Both the position numbers and the translations under genes were made by a program. The notes beneath the pieces are model-generated. The model was not told where the DNA came from, searched no databases, and saw only the letters and a program-made list of their open reading frames with translations. A stretch of DNA of 64,000 nucleotides from Chrysophaeum taylorii. Taxonomy: Eukaryota > Sar > Pelagophyceae > Pelagomonadales > Pelagomonadaceae. This document shows, piece after piece, positions 48,929 to 61,520 of this stretch. Numbering within the stretch: the first letter of the stretch is position 1; each line of letters begins with the position of its first letter. The stretch covers positions 399,126-463,125 of the forward strand of contig JAQMWT010000362.1 of the NCBI GenBank assembly GCA_029834535.1. The letters run 5' to 3'.

Positions 48929-49956
48929 CTAGCGCGAGGAGCGCGGCTTCGCCTTACGAGCATCTCGTGAACGAATCTTCTTGTAACCACGGGAGATGAT
49001 CGGTTCAGGAACTCGACCACTGCGTAAAGTAAACTTGGGGATCAACACATCAGTCTCGTGCGGAGCGAAATCCGTGACACAAGGAGTTGTGTTGGATGAG
49101 ATCCGGGACTTGTCGGTGAAACTGCGACCTTCAACGTCCTTGAACTCGGGCTTGAGTTTGCGGTGCGAAGGGTGAGAGGTCGGCTTGAAATAAGCGACAT
49201 CATCGTTCGGACCCAAATCAGAAATAGAAATGTAGAGCAACACGATCATTCTGGTAATCGTAAGGCTCGTAAACTTCGGCAACATAAATCTTCTTGCGCC
49301 AATCAGAGCGCTTCCGGTCAGGAATCCGGAAAACAACAAACTTACCGTGCTGATAATCATCACGGAAGGTTTCTTCGGGTTTGCGGATGGTTTGATCAAC
49401 GATCGGAGGTACCATCACAGGCGTGATCTGACTAACATGAACACGTCGTTCTTCGGGTGGAGAGTCGAGAGACTCAATCCTATAGGTGACCGGGGAAAGG
49501 CGTTCCTTGATAATAAACGGCCCTCGCCATTCCGGTCGAAGCTTGTTCTGAAGGAAAGGAATGTAGAGCAAGACGTGCGATCCTTCCTTGTATTCAACAT
49601 CGACATGATCGGCATTGTAGGCCAATCATTGTTTCTTCAAAGCTTTATCACGAGCCTCGCGGACGATCTTCGTATAATACTTCAATCGTTCACGAGTTTC
49701 GACGACTGCATCAGAGCGAGTCTTCGGCAACAGTCGCGTATCAAAGTCCATAAGCGTGTAATCAGTCGGCAGCATCGGCTGACGGTTCAGGCGCAGCATA
49801 GAGGGAGAAATCTGCGTGCCTGGAATAAACTTGCGGTTGTAACAAAACGCAAGATAATGGGCAAAGTCGGGCCAATCCGCGATGTTCCGGCCCTGAAGGC
49901 AAGCACGGAGGAAGGCCTTGATAAATCGGTTTACACGCTCAGCCGAGAGACACCGT
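48929..49956 (-). pseudogene. Gypsy (Ty3) integrase, C-terminal half
   Basis: Minus strand from 49956: AERVNRFIKAFLRACLQGRN, WPDFAHYLAFCYNRKF (end of the integrase core), ARDKALKKQ-stop, then the C-terminal domain YKEGSHVLLYIPFLQNKLRP, WRGPFIIKERLSPVTYRIE, HVSQITPV, then a ~160-residue tail partly in another frame. The missing N-terminal half lies 1.2-2.2 kb away on the opposite strand (51114-52150), ending YHAQSN, exactly where this part begins. Confidence 0.85.
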
Positions 49957-51120
49957 CGGGTAAAGAAAGTTTGAAGCAGCCAAAGCGGATAATGTCGTGG
50001 AGTTCCTTGGCGATGGCCTTGAGGTAGGCGTGCCTGTCTTCAGGCGACATAACGTGGAGGCACTTAAGTTTATATTCGTCGATGGAAACGTCCGCTTCTT
50101 GGACCTTATATTCGTCAGGACCAACAGTGGCTGGTGAACTATAGTTTAACGACGTTGCTGTCGAGGCAGTGTGCGCGACTTCGGGGTAAGCGGAAACAGC
50201 GTCAGTAGGTGGGGTAGAAGAAGCAGATTCCAGTTGAATATGGATAGTAGGGTCGGCATGTAAGACCTGGTTGATATACTCTGTAGAGACCAGAGGGTAT
50301 TCCTCCAAGTCAGACAGAGATGCAGAATTAGCGCCGAACTCGGAAGAGTTGTGATCGATAAAGCTGGTCGGCGCCAGATACGTAAGTGCATACTGTAATT
50401 AAGAGATGCCAAAGGCAGCAGCGTGCTCAGTGAACGCAGCTAAAAGAGGCTGAGGAATGGGGCGCGTAGGTGAACCATCAGCAGTTAGAAAGGTGGCGGC
50501 TGGGATGCTGGATGCGCACTTAGCGTGGGCGAAGTAACCATCGACGTGAGGGTAACGGGCAAGTAAGTCAGTGCGCAACGGGAGAAGAAGACGAGCTAAC
50601 AACGCATGTTCGCCCTCTGAGCAGATAGCAGACCAGAGGATACCACCATTGATATGTAGGGTGGAGAGGGCGGGCGACTTGAATGTAAGAAAGTGGTGGC
50701 GAAGATCCCAGCGGGAATCGGCGAGTTTGCCACCAGCGGCTTTGTAAGCACCGATAGTAGACGCTTGCAGCCGGGCTTGGATATTTTTTATCGAGGTTGC
50801 CTTGCGGTTGTTAGGTTGTTTGGAACCTGGGACAAGAATGAGGTCATCTTGTGCAAAAAGGTCTTTGTAAGAAGGAAGCAAGGGCGGCGGTGGCATAGAG
50901 CCAGAATCGTCGACGGGAGCGTCGGAAGGGGGAGGAGAAGCAGGAGCAGGGGACGAAGAAGGAGCTGAGGGAGGTGGAGAGTGTCCCCTCTGAGGATGAG
51001 GTGTCCGTGTCCCCCTCTGAATGAAATGGTCTTGGATAGCAGCGTGGGGTGTGAGCGAGAAAGACGCGGGAGGACCGTGAGGCGGAGGAGCAAGTTCAGG
51101 ATCAGGAGTAGGATGCTGGA
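49957..51120 (-). pseudogene. Copia family C integrase-RT linker and RT start
   Basis: Pro/Ser-rich linker (PPPSAPSSSPAPASPPPSDA), LLPSYKDLFAQDDLILVPG, AYKAAGGKLADSRWDL, then VGPDEYKVQEADVSIDEYKL and IIRFGCFKLSLPDGV. Each block has a clear counterpart in family A (LLPSYRSLYSQDVLRL; AYKQAGGTHADFKYDL; VGPDEYKIQAKDIKIDEYEL; IVKFGCFKLALPM), but sequence is well diverged, so this is a separate family. It stops abruptly at the Gypsy integrase junction near 49957; RT catalytic blocks are absent. Confidence 0.82.
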
Positions 51121-52150
51121 GCATGTAGAGGAGTTGCAGCTTGCTCGTTGGGCGATGCGCCTCGCAAATTTTGACCCTGAACTTGGTTACAAGCCGGGAA
51201 AGCCACCGGGAATGAGTATCCCTGACTGTCTCTCCCGCAATCGGATAGATCATGTCATCGAGACTGACGAGTTTGCGTCTGCCACTTCATAATGTCGTTT
51301 GTTACGACCGAACTGCCGGAAGACGAGGAAGAAGATCCTGAAAAGGACCCGATGAGATTGGCTACGTCTCGCGCTACGAGACAACGTCGGAAGAACCGTG
51401 CGCGCGATGAGCCACAGGTCTTCAAGGACGCAGCCGCTTACAAAGATTATATCGATAAGATACCCGATAATATGACGCTCGCTGAAATCGCACGTGAGCA
51501 AGAATCTGATACTACTTGCGAGGATATTCGCTACCGAATGGCCCAAGGTCAGACGCCGCGACGTTCCCGAGCGAACGAACGATACGAAGTTGTGAAAGAC
51601 ATTCTTTACCGCATTTCTGCTGATTTGCACCCGATGATTGTGGCCCCTGCTACGTTGCGCAAGCGCATTATTCGACTCTACCATGACACTCCGGTTAACG
51701 GTGGTCATATGGGACGTCACAGTACTGTCCAGGCTATCCAAGAACGATTTTGGTGGCCCCACATGTCGAACGAAGTCGGAGTCTTCATTGCTGAATGTTT
51801 AGTTTGCCAGAAAGCTCGTACGCCTGAGCCGAAACGAGCTGGACTCTTGCAACAGCCTGTCTACGATGGTGATGGCGCTGTTGTATGCATGGATTTATTT
51901 GGGCCCTTGTCCGGCGCTGGTCCCGAGACGTATCTTTTAGTATTTTTTGATCCGTTCTCGCACTTCTTGATTTTGGATGTTTTGAACGACAAGACTGCTG
52001 AATCCATTATGGAAACATCCTCCTCAAGGGCTACTTGCCCCAGATGATTCGTACCGACAACGGTAAAGAGTTCGTAAAAAAGTTGATGCGCGAATTTTGC
52101 CATCTCTTCAACAAACGATACCAAACTACGATTCCCTATCATGCACAGTC
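51114..52150 (+). pseudogene. Gypsy (Ty3) RNase H end and integrase, N-terminal half
   Basis: ELQLARWAMRLANFDPELGY followed by KPGKPPGMSIPDCLSRN (RNase H end), then the H-H-C-C zinc finger in NGGHMGRHSTVQAIQERFWW and FIAECLVCQKAR, then the catalytic core with CMDLFGPLSGAGPETYLLVF (first Asp) and, after a frame change near 52030, MIRTDNGKEFVKKLMREF (second Asp) and IPYHAQSN. It ends at 52150 in Copia RNase H sequence. Confidence 0.85.
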
Positions 52151-52699
52151 GAACCCGGATACTCTACCACCGGGTTTGTCTTCTATCTTTTCAACTGCCT
52201 TATTGGTTGGAAAAGCAAGCTTCAACCGATTGTCTCCTGCTCAACTCACGAAGCTGAGTTGATTGCCCTCAGTATTTGTGCTGATGAAGCTGTTTGGCTA
52301 CGCAAGCTGCTGTTGGAACTCTCCTTTGTCGTCAACCCCACCTTCTACGTCAACGATGTTAATGGTGAGAACACCGCTGATCCTGTTGACTTCGATGACA
52401 ATGACAACCCAATTGCTGAAGATATGCGCTTCATCAGAAGCCTGCCTCTCTTGTGTGACAATGCTGCTGCTGTTCACACCTCTAATAACCCAGATGGATC
52501 CTCTCGCTCCAAGGCACTGTCGACCAGATGGTTTAAGATCCGTGGGTACATCTCGCTACAGAAAATTCGAGTCCATCATGTTCCCGGCAAGCTAAACGTG
52601 GCTGATGGTTTTACAAAGCCACTTGCTGCTGAGTTCTCCACTTTTCGTTCTCTACTCGGTATGCATCATGCCTCTGATGACAAGTCTCTACAGGATTGA
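52148..52699 (+). pseudogene. Copia family C RNase H
   Basis: From YSTTGFVFYLFNCLIGWKSK through CSTHEAELIALSICADEAVW to KIRVHHVPGKLNVADGFTKP and LLGMHH: the end of a Ty1/copia pol. Closely parallels family A but with many replacements. The first ~30 residues of RNase H and all of RT are missing to its left. Confidence 0.87.
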
Positions 52700-52910
52700 A
52701 GATGCCTAGCCCCAGTGACCGCAACGTTGTTAAACTAGCCCTGGCCCTACCTTCTTTTGCCACAATTTGTTTGTGTGCGTGTGAGTGTCGCCTATGTCCT
52801 TTTCTTGGCACTCCTGTGGCCGCGGCTTCTCCCCAGTCGTTCGAAGGACAGTCCCACGCTCGCTCTCCACGGCCGAACCTTCTCCCAGGTTGTCGCAAAA
52901 GCGACAAACC

Positions 52911-53660
52911 ATGACTTCTGCTACTGCTACCCCACAGGCTGCTGCGGTTGCACCGACACCAGCCGAGCATATCTCATCTCAGTCGCTGACATTCCAGGAC
53001 GGCCTCAGCATGGACTATGCTGTGTACGAGCGAGGAATCTCTCTCCTTGAGAACTTCCGTGTCCCTGTCACCCCATTTCTCTCTTCTTTTATGCGAGTGG
53101 AACTCATGACTGCCCTACATTCCGTTTATGAGTCTACTGACTCTTCATTATTTGTGGAACTGGTCACATTCATATCCATGCGCTTACCCATTACTATCCC
53201 TTGGGAAGCTGCTCCTGCTATTGCTTCTATTGGCTGCTATAGAGGCCCCAAACGCGAACGTTTCATTTTGTCGTCCTTTTGTACGCAATGCCTCAATGAT
53301 CTTGGACAACCGACTTTCCTCGACTCTACCACGTACAGTTCCAAGGCGCAAACGCCTCGTGAACTACCTACCAAAGTGCTGAGTCACCTCAACATGGACG
53401 ACCATAAGAAGAATGGTCACATCCCCATCTCTGCTATTACTATGGGTTTGTGCTTCGCGTGTCAAAATACTGATCAGGTGCCTACGCAACCTACCGTATG
53501 TGCTCGCAATGATACTTCTTTCCAATTCCCTTGTGATGCGCGCTCAGCTGGTCATATACGCGCTACCCTCATACGCATCTATCATTTGCCAAGGGAGTTA
53601 TACACTCTTTTGACAAGTATGCTAGCTCAACACCCGTCACTTGTGGAGAGATTTTACCCT
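52911..53660 (+). CDS. Family C third ORF (ORF3), 3' end truncated by family A LTR
   Basis: Opens with MTSATATPQAAAVAPTPAEH about 210 bases after the pol stop and stays open for about 250 codons until it runs into LTR 4 (end YPLRVHGRDCVQS is LTR sequence). Conserved with family A ORF3: FCTQCLND against MCTTCFNK, a His-rich spacer (DDHKKNGH against HASH), LCFACQN against ICVMCN, and SFQFPCDARSAGHIRATLIR against SFHLSCHNDPAAHMRAIILR. Same position after RNase H. Unbroken as far as it goes, which argues for a real protein. Function unknown. Confidence 0.72.
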
Positions 53661-54046
53661 CTCCGGGTACATGGTAGAGACTGCGTGCAGTCTTAGGCGT
53701 GTACAGACCATTCCGCTTGTCACATGCTACTACACAAGGTAGGGATTTAGGCCCTAGCTCCTTAAGGACATTAGGTCCCATAGAAGCGTTCACACTGACA
53801 ATGAGGAATGAAGCCTCCATTAATTAAACAGACAACCCCATACCTGACGGTACGCACCTGGAGGTCTACTCCTTGTTGGAAGTGAACTGCAGATCTAATT
53901 CTTCATAATCTGAGAGTAATAATGGCGGAAGGGTAAGGAAGGAAAGAGGGAAAGCCGTATTGCGGAGAGAAAACCCTCTTGTGGAGATAGATGTGAAAGG
54001 AGTGAGATGTTCCAGTGTCGTACACATAATAGTGTAGCTCTCTGGA
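53644..54046 (-). repeat. Copia family A LTR, copy 4 (3' LTR of minus element)
   Basis: 403 bases, reverse complement of the other LTRs; preceded on the minus strand by the polypurine tract CACACGTTGAGGGGG (54047-54061). It is inserted into family C ORF3. Confidence 0.88.
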
Positions 54047-54181
54047 CCCCCTCAACGTGTGAAATAATTGTTTATGCATTTCAGACGTTCTTGAGGGCGG
54101 AACTTGTGTAATGTACATGGAAGCAGCGAACAAATTTTACAAAGAGCAATAAAACAGGGGAAGGTAACATAACAAATCAAT

Positions 54182-56171
54182 TTAGGAAGGTGAGGTAGGG
54201 CGAGTCGTGACATTGCGTAAAGAAGCGGCATCCACAACATCAGACGTGTGGTCCAACTCATCATCACTAATATCTTCCAGTTCCTTTAACTCTGGAGAGG
54301 AGGAATCATAATCTTCGGGTTGGTCGTTAGCAGTATTGTTGTAGTAATAGCATCACTGAGGGCGACCAGGGGTGCCATGACAGAAGAGAGGAAGGACATA
54401 GCTGCGTCCGGTGTTAAAGTATGCAAGTCTGCTGCTGGGATAACTTGATCCTGTGCATCAGACATAGCGGTATGTAAGTTATGAGCTGTATCGTCGATTA
54501 GAGTTTGCTGTGCCTCGTCATAAGTATTTGGAGGAAACTGTCCAATAGACGAAATGAGCGATCGTGAGATTATGTGAACAAAGACAGCAAGGGTAGGTAT
54601 CATTGTATATTCGTGCATTTGGTGGCTTCATAGTATATTATCCAAGAGCGCGACATGTTTAAGATTTTCGGTTACTTGAGCGTTTAAGGTGTCATAAGCT
54701 TCTTCTGGCTGAGTTACGTTCTTTATAGCAGTCGATAGTTGTTGATCTCGTGCCATCAATTGCTGCTCACTGTTAGTAAGACGTGAGGATAAGGATTGAA
54801 TTTCTCCTTTTAACTGGCGTAAAGATTCAACCACATTGTCGTTAGGTTCGTCTGGCGTGGGTTTAGCAGATGAAGTTTCGACTGGTGCCGGTGTTTCACC
54901 TTCAGACAATTTATTATCTGAAAAAACGTCAATTATAGCAGAGGGATAGCCAACCGGGACTAGCACGTTTTTGAAAGCAGACTGATGCTCAGGTGAAAGT
55001 TGACGAAAGTAGTCTAACATTGGCGGTACCGTCTCGGGAGAAGTATCATTAAGCTGGTGAAAGACATCATTAACGAAGCTTTCAATGAGCACATTAAGTA
55101 GCTCGTCAGGATTGGTCACGACACAGATTTTATCTTCAACAGACTGTAGTAATGACCAAGCCGCTACAAGAATCTCAAGATTTACGTTCGAGATATAAGG
55201 CAGCTGTAGCAAGAGGGGAGCGTTGGCGTCAGGGTTTACGATGATTTTAGAAGCATCCAAATTATGGATAGCCATACATTTCATGAGCGCCTCTTTAAGC
55301 AGCTTGTTGATTGCAATGGACTTCCCAAAGCGGAGAATGATAGCTCTCATGTGTGCAGCTGGATCATTATAGCACGAAAGATGAAAGGACTGTCGACTAT
55401 TTCGAATTAACGCTGTCCCGTGCTGCGACAAATTACACATGACACAGATCAAAATAAAGAATGGACGCGGTACGTCAAAACAATGCGAGGCATGTTGATC
55501 TGACGCAAGGTGGTCCTCGATGATTTTAATGATTTTGTCCGTTTTAAGCTCATCTTCGGTGCAAATGGCGAGTACAAGGGGCGTACCCGGCGCATTGGTT
55601 TTGTTAATACATTTCGTACACGCCACGTGTACTTTGACAACGCCTTTAATGGGTGGGTATCGATGAAATCGAATACCCTCGTTTGTCGGTATGTTAGGCG
55701 CGTTACGGATGCGCTTCGCCTTTAGACACAACAGTGAGCTCAGGAATTGGAGGTTGTCAACACAGTTAGTTTGTTGTGCCTCCGTAAGCAGTTGTTGGAT
55801 GGATTGATGCCAACATTGAGGATCCTTGGGTGGTGGTAGCAAATAATTCGGTGGATGGGTGCCAAGCGAAAGAAGGTTCCCGGACATCATCGCCATAGCA
55901 TCGAATTTACAATGCTTGAGCAGGAAGTACTCTGTGTTTGCTACATGTGATTTTGACGTTGGACTGTTTTCGATTTAGGAGTCACTGGCGAGGACTGATT
56001 TCCTTGAGCAACCGAAAGGTAAGTTTGATGCTTCCGATTAGGAGAACTGGTTGGAGCAACGCCTGGATTTAGTGCATTAAACGGAGAAGATAATGATGAA
56101 ATGCCACCACGTCCACGGTTCAGTACAGAGTAACGTCGGCTCGCAGCACCCTTGTTCTTGGCAGGGTTCAT
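54182..56171 (-). pseudogene. Family A third ORF (ORF3), minus copy
   Basis: Three collinear open stretches (56171-55941, 55896-54628, then 54618-54182 in two frames) parallel to 45919-47886 on the other copy. The 422-codon central stretch is intact through the Cys/His domain (ACTKCINKT ... ICVMCNLSQHG ... SCYNDPAAHMRAIILR), the part where copy 2 is broken at 47037, and a coiled-coil segment (LKGEIQSLSSRLTNSEQQL). The acidic C-terminus SSSPELKELEDISDDELDH is conserved. Together the two copies show that the ancestor carried one long ORF3. Confidence 0.78.
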
Positions 56172-56281
56172 TTTATAGAGGTCTTCACATTGCGTATTTT
56201 ATTTCACATTTTGGCGAGCCACGATGCCGTTGTATATGAGGGCTAGTTTAACGTCACTTCGGACATAGTGAAGGGTAAGGG

Positions 56282-57559
56282 TTAAGCATCTTCCTGAGCT
56301 ATGGGTTGTTGTAAACCAAGTAACGTGCGGAATCTGGTGAAAAGCGGAGCACCAAAGGGTTTAGTGAATCCATCAGCGATGTTCTGAATACCGGAAACAT
56401 GATGTAAGCGAATGCGTTTTATATGTACGTAATCGCGAATACGAAACCAGCGTGTGCTAATAGCTTTGGCCTTAGTCGCACTGTCAGGATTATTTGATAG
56501 ATGGATAGCAGAAGCTGAATCCCCAAGTCTAGGGCTGTTACGTATGAACGACATGTCCGATGGGAGAGGGTTGTCATGAGCATCATAATCTAACAACAAA
56601 TCTTTCCCTGGAGGTTGGCGAAGATAGTATTGTGGGTTTATAGCGAATGCCATTTCCGTTAACAATTTGCGTAACCAGACCACATCATCAGCACATACAT
56701 TAAGGGCGATGAGTTCACTCTCATGCGTAGAAGTAGCTGTGATAGGCTGTAGTTTGGACTTCCAAGTGATGAGAGAACCAAACAAAAAGATGGCGTAGCC
56801 AGTTGTAGAGTTGCGGTCTTGTTCATAAGAGGGTGCGTTATCAGCATCGACGAACGCGACCAGTGGATCAAAGTCACCTGAATTTACTTGTTCTTTAGTG
56901 TAATCCAACATGGCTGCCATATCAGTACGATTGCCGATAAGAAGGCTAAGGTGGTCCATTAGAGCGGAAGAGCCAGAGTAGTAGCATAGTCGAAGATTGC
57001 GATTTTCGGGCTTGCGCAAACAGCGGAGAGTTCCTGTTAATACTTGAACATGCAGATATGCTGGATTATGCATTCCTCGGGAACAACGACTAAGGCTTTG
57101 TGATAAATCAGGGCGACAGGCCAACTGTACAAAAGTGAGCTTGCCAAGTAAGGTGGAGAAGGTGTGAAGAATAAACTTGTCCATATCAGAAGATGGCTCT
57201 CCAGTTTTATAGGTGGTTGATGGTGACATCGGTGTAGAGGTAGGACGCAACTGCATTAGAATGGGGTACTCTTCAAACAACGCATCAAGTTTAGCTTGAC
57301 AGTCAAGTGAGATGGAACCATCAGTAGTACGCGTTACGCGCATGCATAAGACAGTATGAACTTCTTCAAAGGTTTCGACTGAGTATCCCTTTTTCAGGGC
57401 TTGCTGGAATTCACGACGTAGAGTTTCCGAGGTGCAAGTGATAACAGCATCATCCACTGAGAGCGTACAAAGTAGAAACGTAGCGTCAGCTTGGACTTTA
57501 GCATAGATGCATGTATATGTTCGAAAGCGTGTATAGCATAATGAGTCAAAAGAAACCAT
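56282..57559 (-). pseudogene. Family A RT C-half and RNase H, minus copy
   Basis: RT active site SVDDAVITC, then FSTLLGKLTFVQLACRPDLS, RNase H DADNAPSYEQDRNSTTGYAI, WKSKLQPITATSTHESELIA, and the end DGFTKPFGAPLFTRFRTLLG. Separated from the N-half by a one-base insertion near 57550 relative to copy 2 (NGFF followed by a TGA). Confidence 0.9.
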
Positions 57560-60500
57560 TCATGGTTTGATTCCAAAGGGCAGGACTCTGTCGTAATCCA
57601 TAAAGAGATTTAATTAGTTTTGGGAGACGACGTCCTTGATATTTTGTATCTTCAGGATCGAGTAGGTAAGTACCTTGTGGCAATTTAACATGGACATGAG
57701 AGTCTATGGGAGCTTGAACAAAAGCGTTAGGTACATCGACGTGGTAGACTGGAAGTCGTAGATGAGCTGCTAGCGCCAGAACACAACGGATGCCAGTAAG
57801 CTGCGCCATAGGACTAAATGTATTGAAAAAATCAGTGCCCAGAGAAGCTAAAAATCCTCGTAGGACCAGGCGCGCTTTATGTTTGATGTATTCACCGGCA
57901 GCATTGGTTTTTATACGTAATACGAGGCGGGTATCAATAGGCTTTGAATTGACCATGGGCAACGCGAGTTTGAAGCAGCCAAACTTAACAATATCAAAAA
58001 TCTCCTTGGGGATAGCGGAGATATAAGCTTTACGATCAGCGTCTGAGAGACCTTTGAGGCAGGTCAACTCATATTCATCAATCTTGATATCTTTGGCTTG
58101 AATTTTATATTCGTCCGGACCAACAGTGCTGGGGTCTTGGGCATTGGTAAGATGGGTGATTGCGTAAGAAGCGACCTTATCGTTAGTGTGAGCGTGATCG
58201 GGATCTTCGACAAGTTGAACAACTAGTAGAGGATCATCTCCAAAGTGGGCCTCAATGTAATGAGATTGCACGGTGATGTAGTCTTCGATGGCGGAGAGGT
58301 GAGGCTCGGAGGCACCATAAGAAGCATCATTATGATCCAAAATGGAATGGGGTGTGAGCAAAGCATAAGCATATTGAGCGGGAGGAACTTGAAAAGCTTG
58401 AGAGTGTTCAGAAATAAGATGAACGAGAGCACGAGGAAGGTGAAAGTCTGCAAGGCTGAAGTCGTCGAAGAGATGAACAGGAGTGGCATCCGTCGATGGA
58501 TGGCTAAGGCTCCTATGACACATAGCGGAAGAAGATTGGGAAAGCGCTTGGTGAACATGATGATGAAGGGATGGTGTAAATTCCCCCTCTGGAGGTATAG
58601 CCGTCCAGTGGATGCCATGAGCAACATGAAGGGAGTGGAGGGTGGGGTCGCAGAAAGTGATATACTGCTTGGAGAGGTCATACTTGAAGTCAGCATGCGT
58701 ACCACCAGCTTGTTTATAAGCGGCAACAGTCGGCGAAGCAATACGAGTAAGAACATCCTTGAGATTAGTCTTGCGACGAGGTTGAGGGTGATGAGGACCA
58801 CGGGTGAGACGAAGGACATCCTGGGAATAGAGAGACCGATAAGACGGTAAAAGGGGCAAAGTGTTGGAGGACACTTCAGATGTAGGTGTGGTGACAGAAG
58901 CAGCGGGTGCAGAAGCGGCTGGAGCACATGCGGGAACGGGAGAAGGAGCATGGGCAAGAGAAGAAGGAGTCCCCCTCTCGTGTTCAATGTCGGTGGACAT
59001 AGCATTCCCCCTCTGCGCCGCATCATTGGGGGTGCTGTGAACAGAGAAGGGGGTATCGGGTGAAGGTGCGGGTGGGGGATGTTGTTCATAATCAGGAATT
59101 GGTTTAGAAATAAGATGAGGAAAGGTTAGTTTAGAGGAAACACGGACTTGGCCGTTCTCGGGATTAAGGACAACATCAGCAAAATGGTTGACATGGGGTG
59201 TTATTAACGGGTTTATAACATTAGCACCACATAAGTAGATGTAAGGACGACATCGAGGTTCATATTTATGAAATTCACTGGGTTCCAAATGCAAGTAACA
59301 AACAGAGCCAAAAGGCTTGAGGTAATCTTGTTGGGGAACATTACATTGATCCAACAAAACTTGTTGGGGGCTTAGGACTTTATTGTAAATACGTTCGAGG
59401 GAAACGTTAGGAAGGAGATTATACGATTGAACAGCATGTATAACAGCCCACGGGTAGTGTGGTGCCGGATCTGTTAGGGGGTGACCTTTATAGGATACAT
59501 TAAGCATATGCCGGAGTCGTGTAGACGCGGCAGTTGCTATATGACCAACAGCGGCTTCTACTTCATGATCAAAAACATGTAAGTAAGGGGGGAAAGCAGA
59601 CATATTAATACCGTGTTCAACACGAAAGGGAGTAGTAACATGTTGAGATAAGTAAGGTTTAAACGAATCACAATAAATTTGTTTGAGTTGTACATGAACA
59701 TAAGTAGAGCAAAAGTTGCGAACAAACTCGAGGGCATTACAAAATTCGCTAGAATTGGTGCTACGACAAAAGTACACTAACAGAAATTTAGAAATGAGAC
59801 ACTTAAAGACAATGATATGGCGAAAGGATCCCCATTCCGAGAGGACAGATACGTAACCACCATCACATGCCCAGGCTTCACCAGGTTGAAAAACTTTTTC
59901 GAATGATGGTTGCTTGGTAAGATGATGTGGATGAGGAAAGCGTTTTTTATGTAACGTACAATCCACACAGAACTTACGGTAGGGTACATCAGAAGGATGA
60001 TGTCCCGGACTGGCAATAACCTGAACAGCTTTTATAGCTTGGGAATCACTGGAGTGATGTATATTGTGAAAATTGGTAGCACGTCGCTGAGCATCTCGAA
60101 ACGCGAGGGTGCCTCTGGCATGAACTTTTCTGTCAAAGGGTGCATGTTTCTCATGTAACTGTCTTGGAGTTATGAGAGGAATATGTTTTGCTTTTGTAGG
60201 AGATGATATATCTGCGGATGAAGTGTTAGAGAGGAAGACGTGAGCCACTGAATCGAGATGAAATAGTGGAAGTTCGTAGTTAGAAGCGAGATCACAACAT
60301 TGAAAGATTTTATTAGAGATGTATAACATTGTAATGGAACTCTGGTGTAATATTAAGGATGTGTCAGTAGGAAAGATGTTTGTGAAAAAGGTTGACCTGT
60401 AGTTTTTGGTTAGAGAGGCGTGATCAGGGTCAAAGGATGGTGATAACGTTAATTTACGCAAGAAGTCATAGACAATCTGACACAAATGTTTATAGATTAC

Positions 60501-61520
60501 ATGATAGGTTCCAGCCGGAATAGCATTAGCGATTATGTCACAGCATAGGTCCGGGGACAAAGACAGAAGAAAATTAATTTGGCACGCTGTGAAATTATTG
60601 GCGCGTGCCAATTCGCGAGTTGAGTAATGTCGAATGCGATTGAGCCGTGGATCGTAAAGGATCATGTTAGCAAACCCACAAATAGTAGGAGTTGGGGTGT
60701 ATATAGAATGAACTTTGGCGCCCATCTTCCTATCGCAGGATGTGATGAAGCCAAGGTATCTGCTTTGAGACAGATGCATGTCACTTAAAGCAAAAGTTTT
60801 ATCGATGAACTCGAGACGATTTTCCTGCGGGTAAAAAATGAAAGAACCGTGAAGCACAGGTGAAGTGTAGGAAACCAATGTTTGTACTAGACGACGCGTG
60901 TCTTGATTTTCATTATGATGGTGATAGGCTTGGCATAACCAAAGAAAACCGGTAACAGGAGTAAGAGAAGTAGTCTTGGCGATTCCTGTATCATGTGTTT
61001 GGAAGATGTAGGTTTCGCCAAATGCATTTATGTGTGCCTGGTATTTAGAAGAAGAGTTAGAAACTATGATGTCTCCACCTGTGTGTCTTCCACCAGTGAT
61101 GTAAATGATGGAGAAAGTAGAAGATTTATTTAAGAATAACCTGTGAGATGGTTGGTTAGATTCGATAGTTGTAATACGAAAGGACACAGGTAATGTGGTA
61201 GAGTTTGGGAAGAAGCGCCCCATAATATTATAGAGGAGCACAAAAGCCTTGAGTTCAATAGGAGAGCTCATACAAGAGAGGGGGTTTCTTGAATTCGTTA
61301 AAAATCCTAAGCGAAAGTTAGAAATGCCCACCATTTCATCTTGACTTGGATGTTCGACTGTTTTGTTTGGGTGCAGACGAAGAAACAACATGGTTAAAGT
61401 TTCGAGTTCAGTAACTGTTAAGCGAACGGATCCTGTGCGACTGAAATTGCTGTAAGTTTTGGGTATGGACACAAATGGCATGTCAGAGAAAACCTGAGTC
61501 CAAGGTTCGTCGACAATCAA
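57546..61520 (-). pseudogene. Family A polyprotein: unknown N-part, integrase, RT N-half
   Basis: 1,324 open codons. The first ~480 are unrecognised; HDTGIAKTTS could be a protease DTG but this is weak. Then the integrase: HHCC zinc region (NIHHSSDSQAIK ... GHHPSDVPYRKFCVDCTLHK), catalytic Asp in WACDGGYVSVLSEWGSFRH, second Asp in IYCDSFKPYLS, Glu in FDHEVEAAVGHIATAAS, and the Copia post-core block FGSVCYLHLEPSEFHKYEPR. A Pro/Ser linker, then RT: KHKARLVLRGFLASLGTDFF, VDVPNAFVQAPIDSH, KLIKSLYGLRQSPALW. No ATG at its 5' edge; it joins the upstream ORF through a frame change. Confidence 0.87.
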
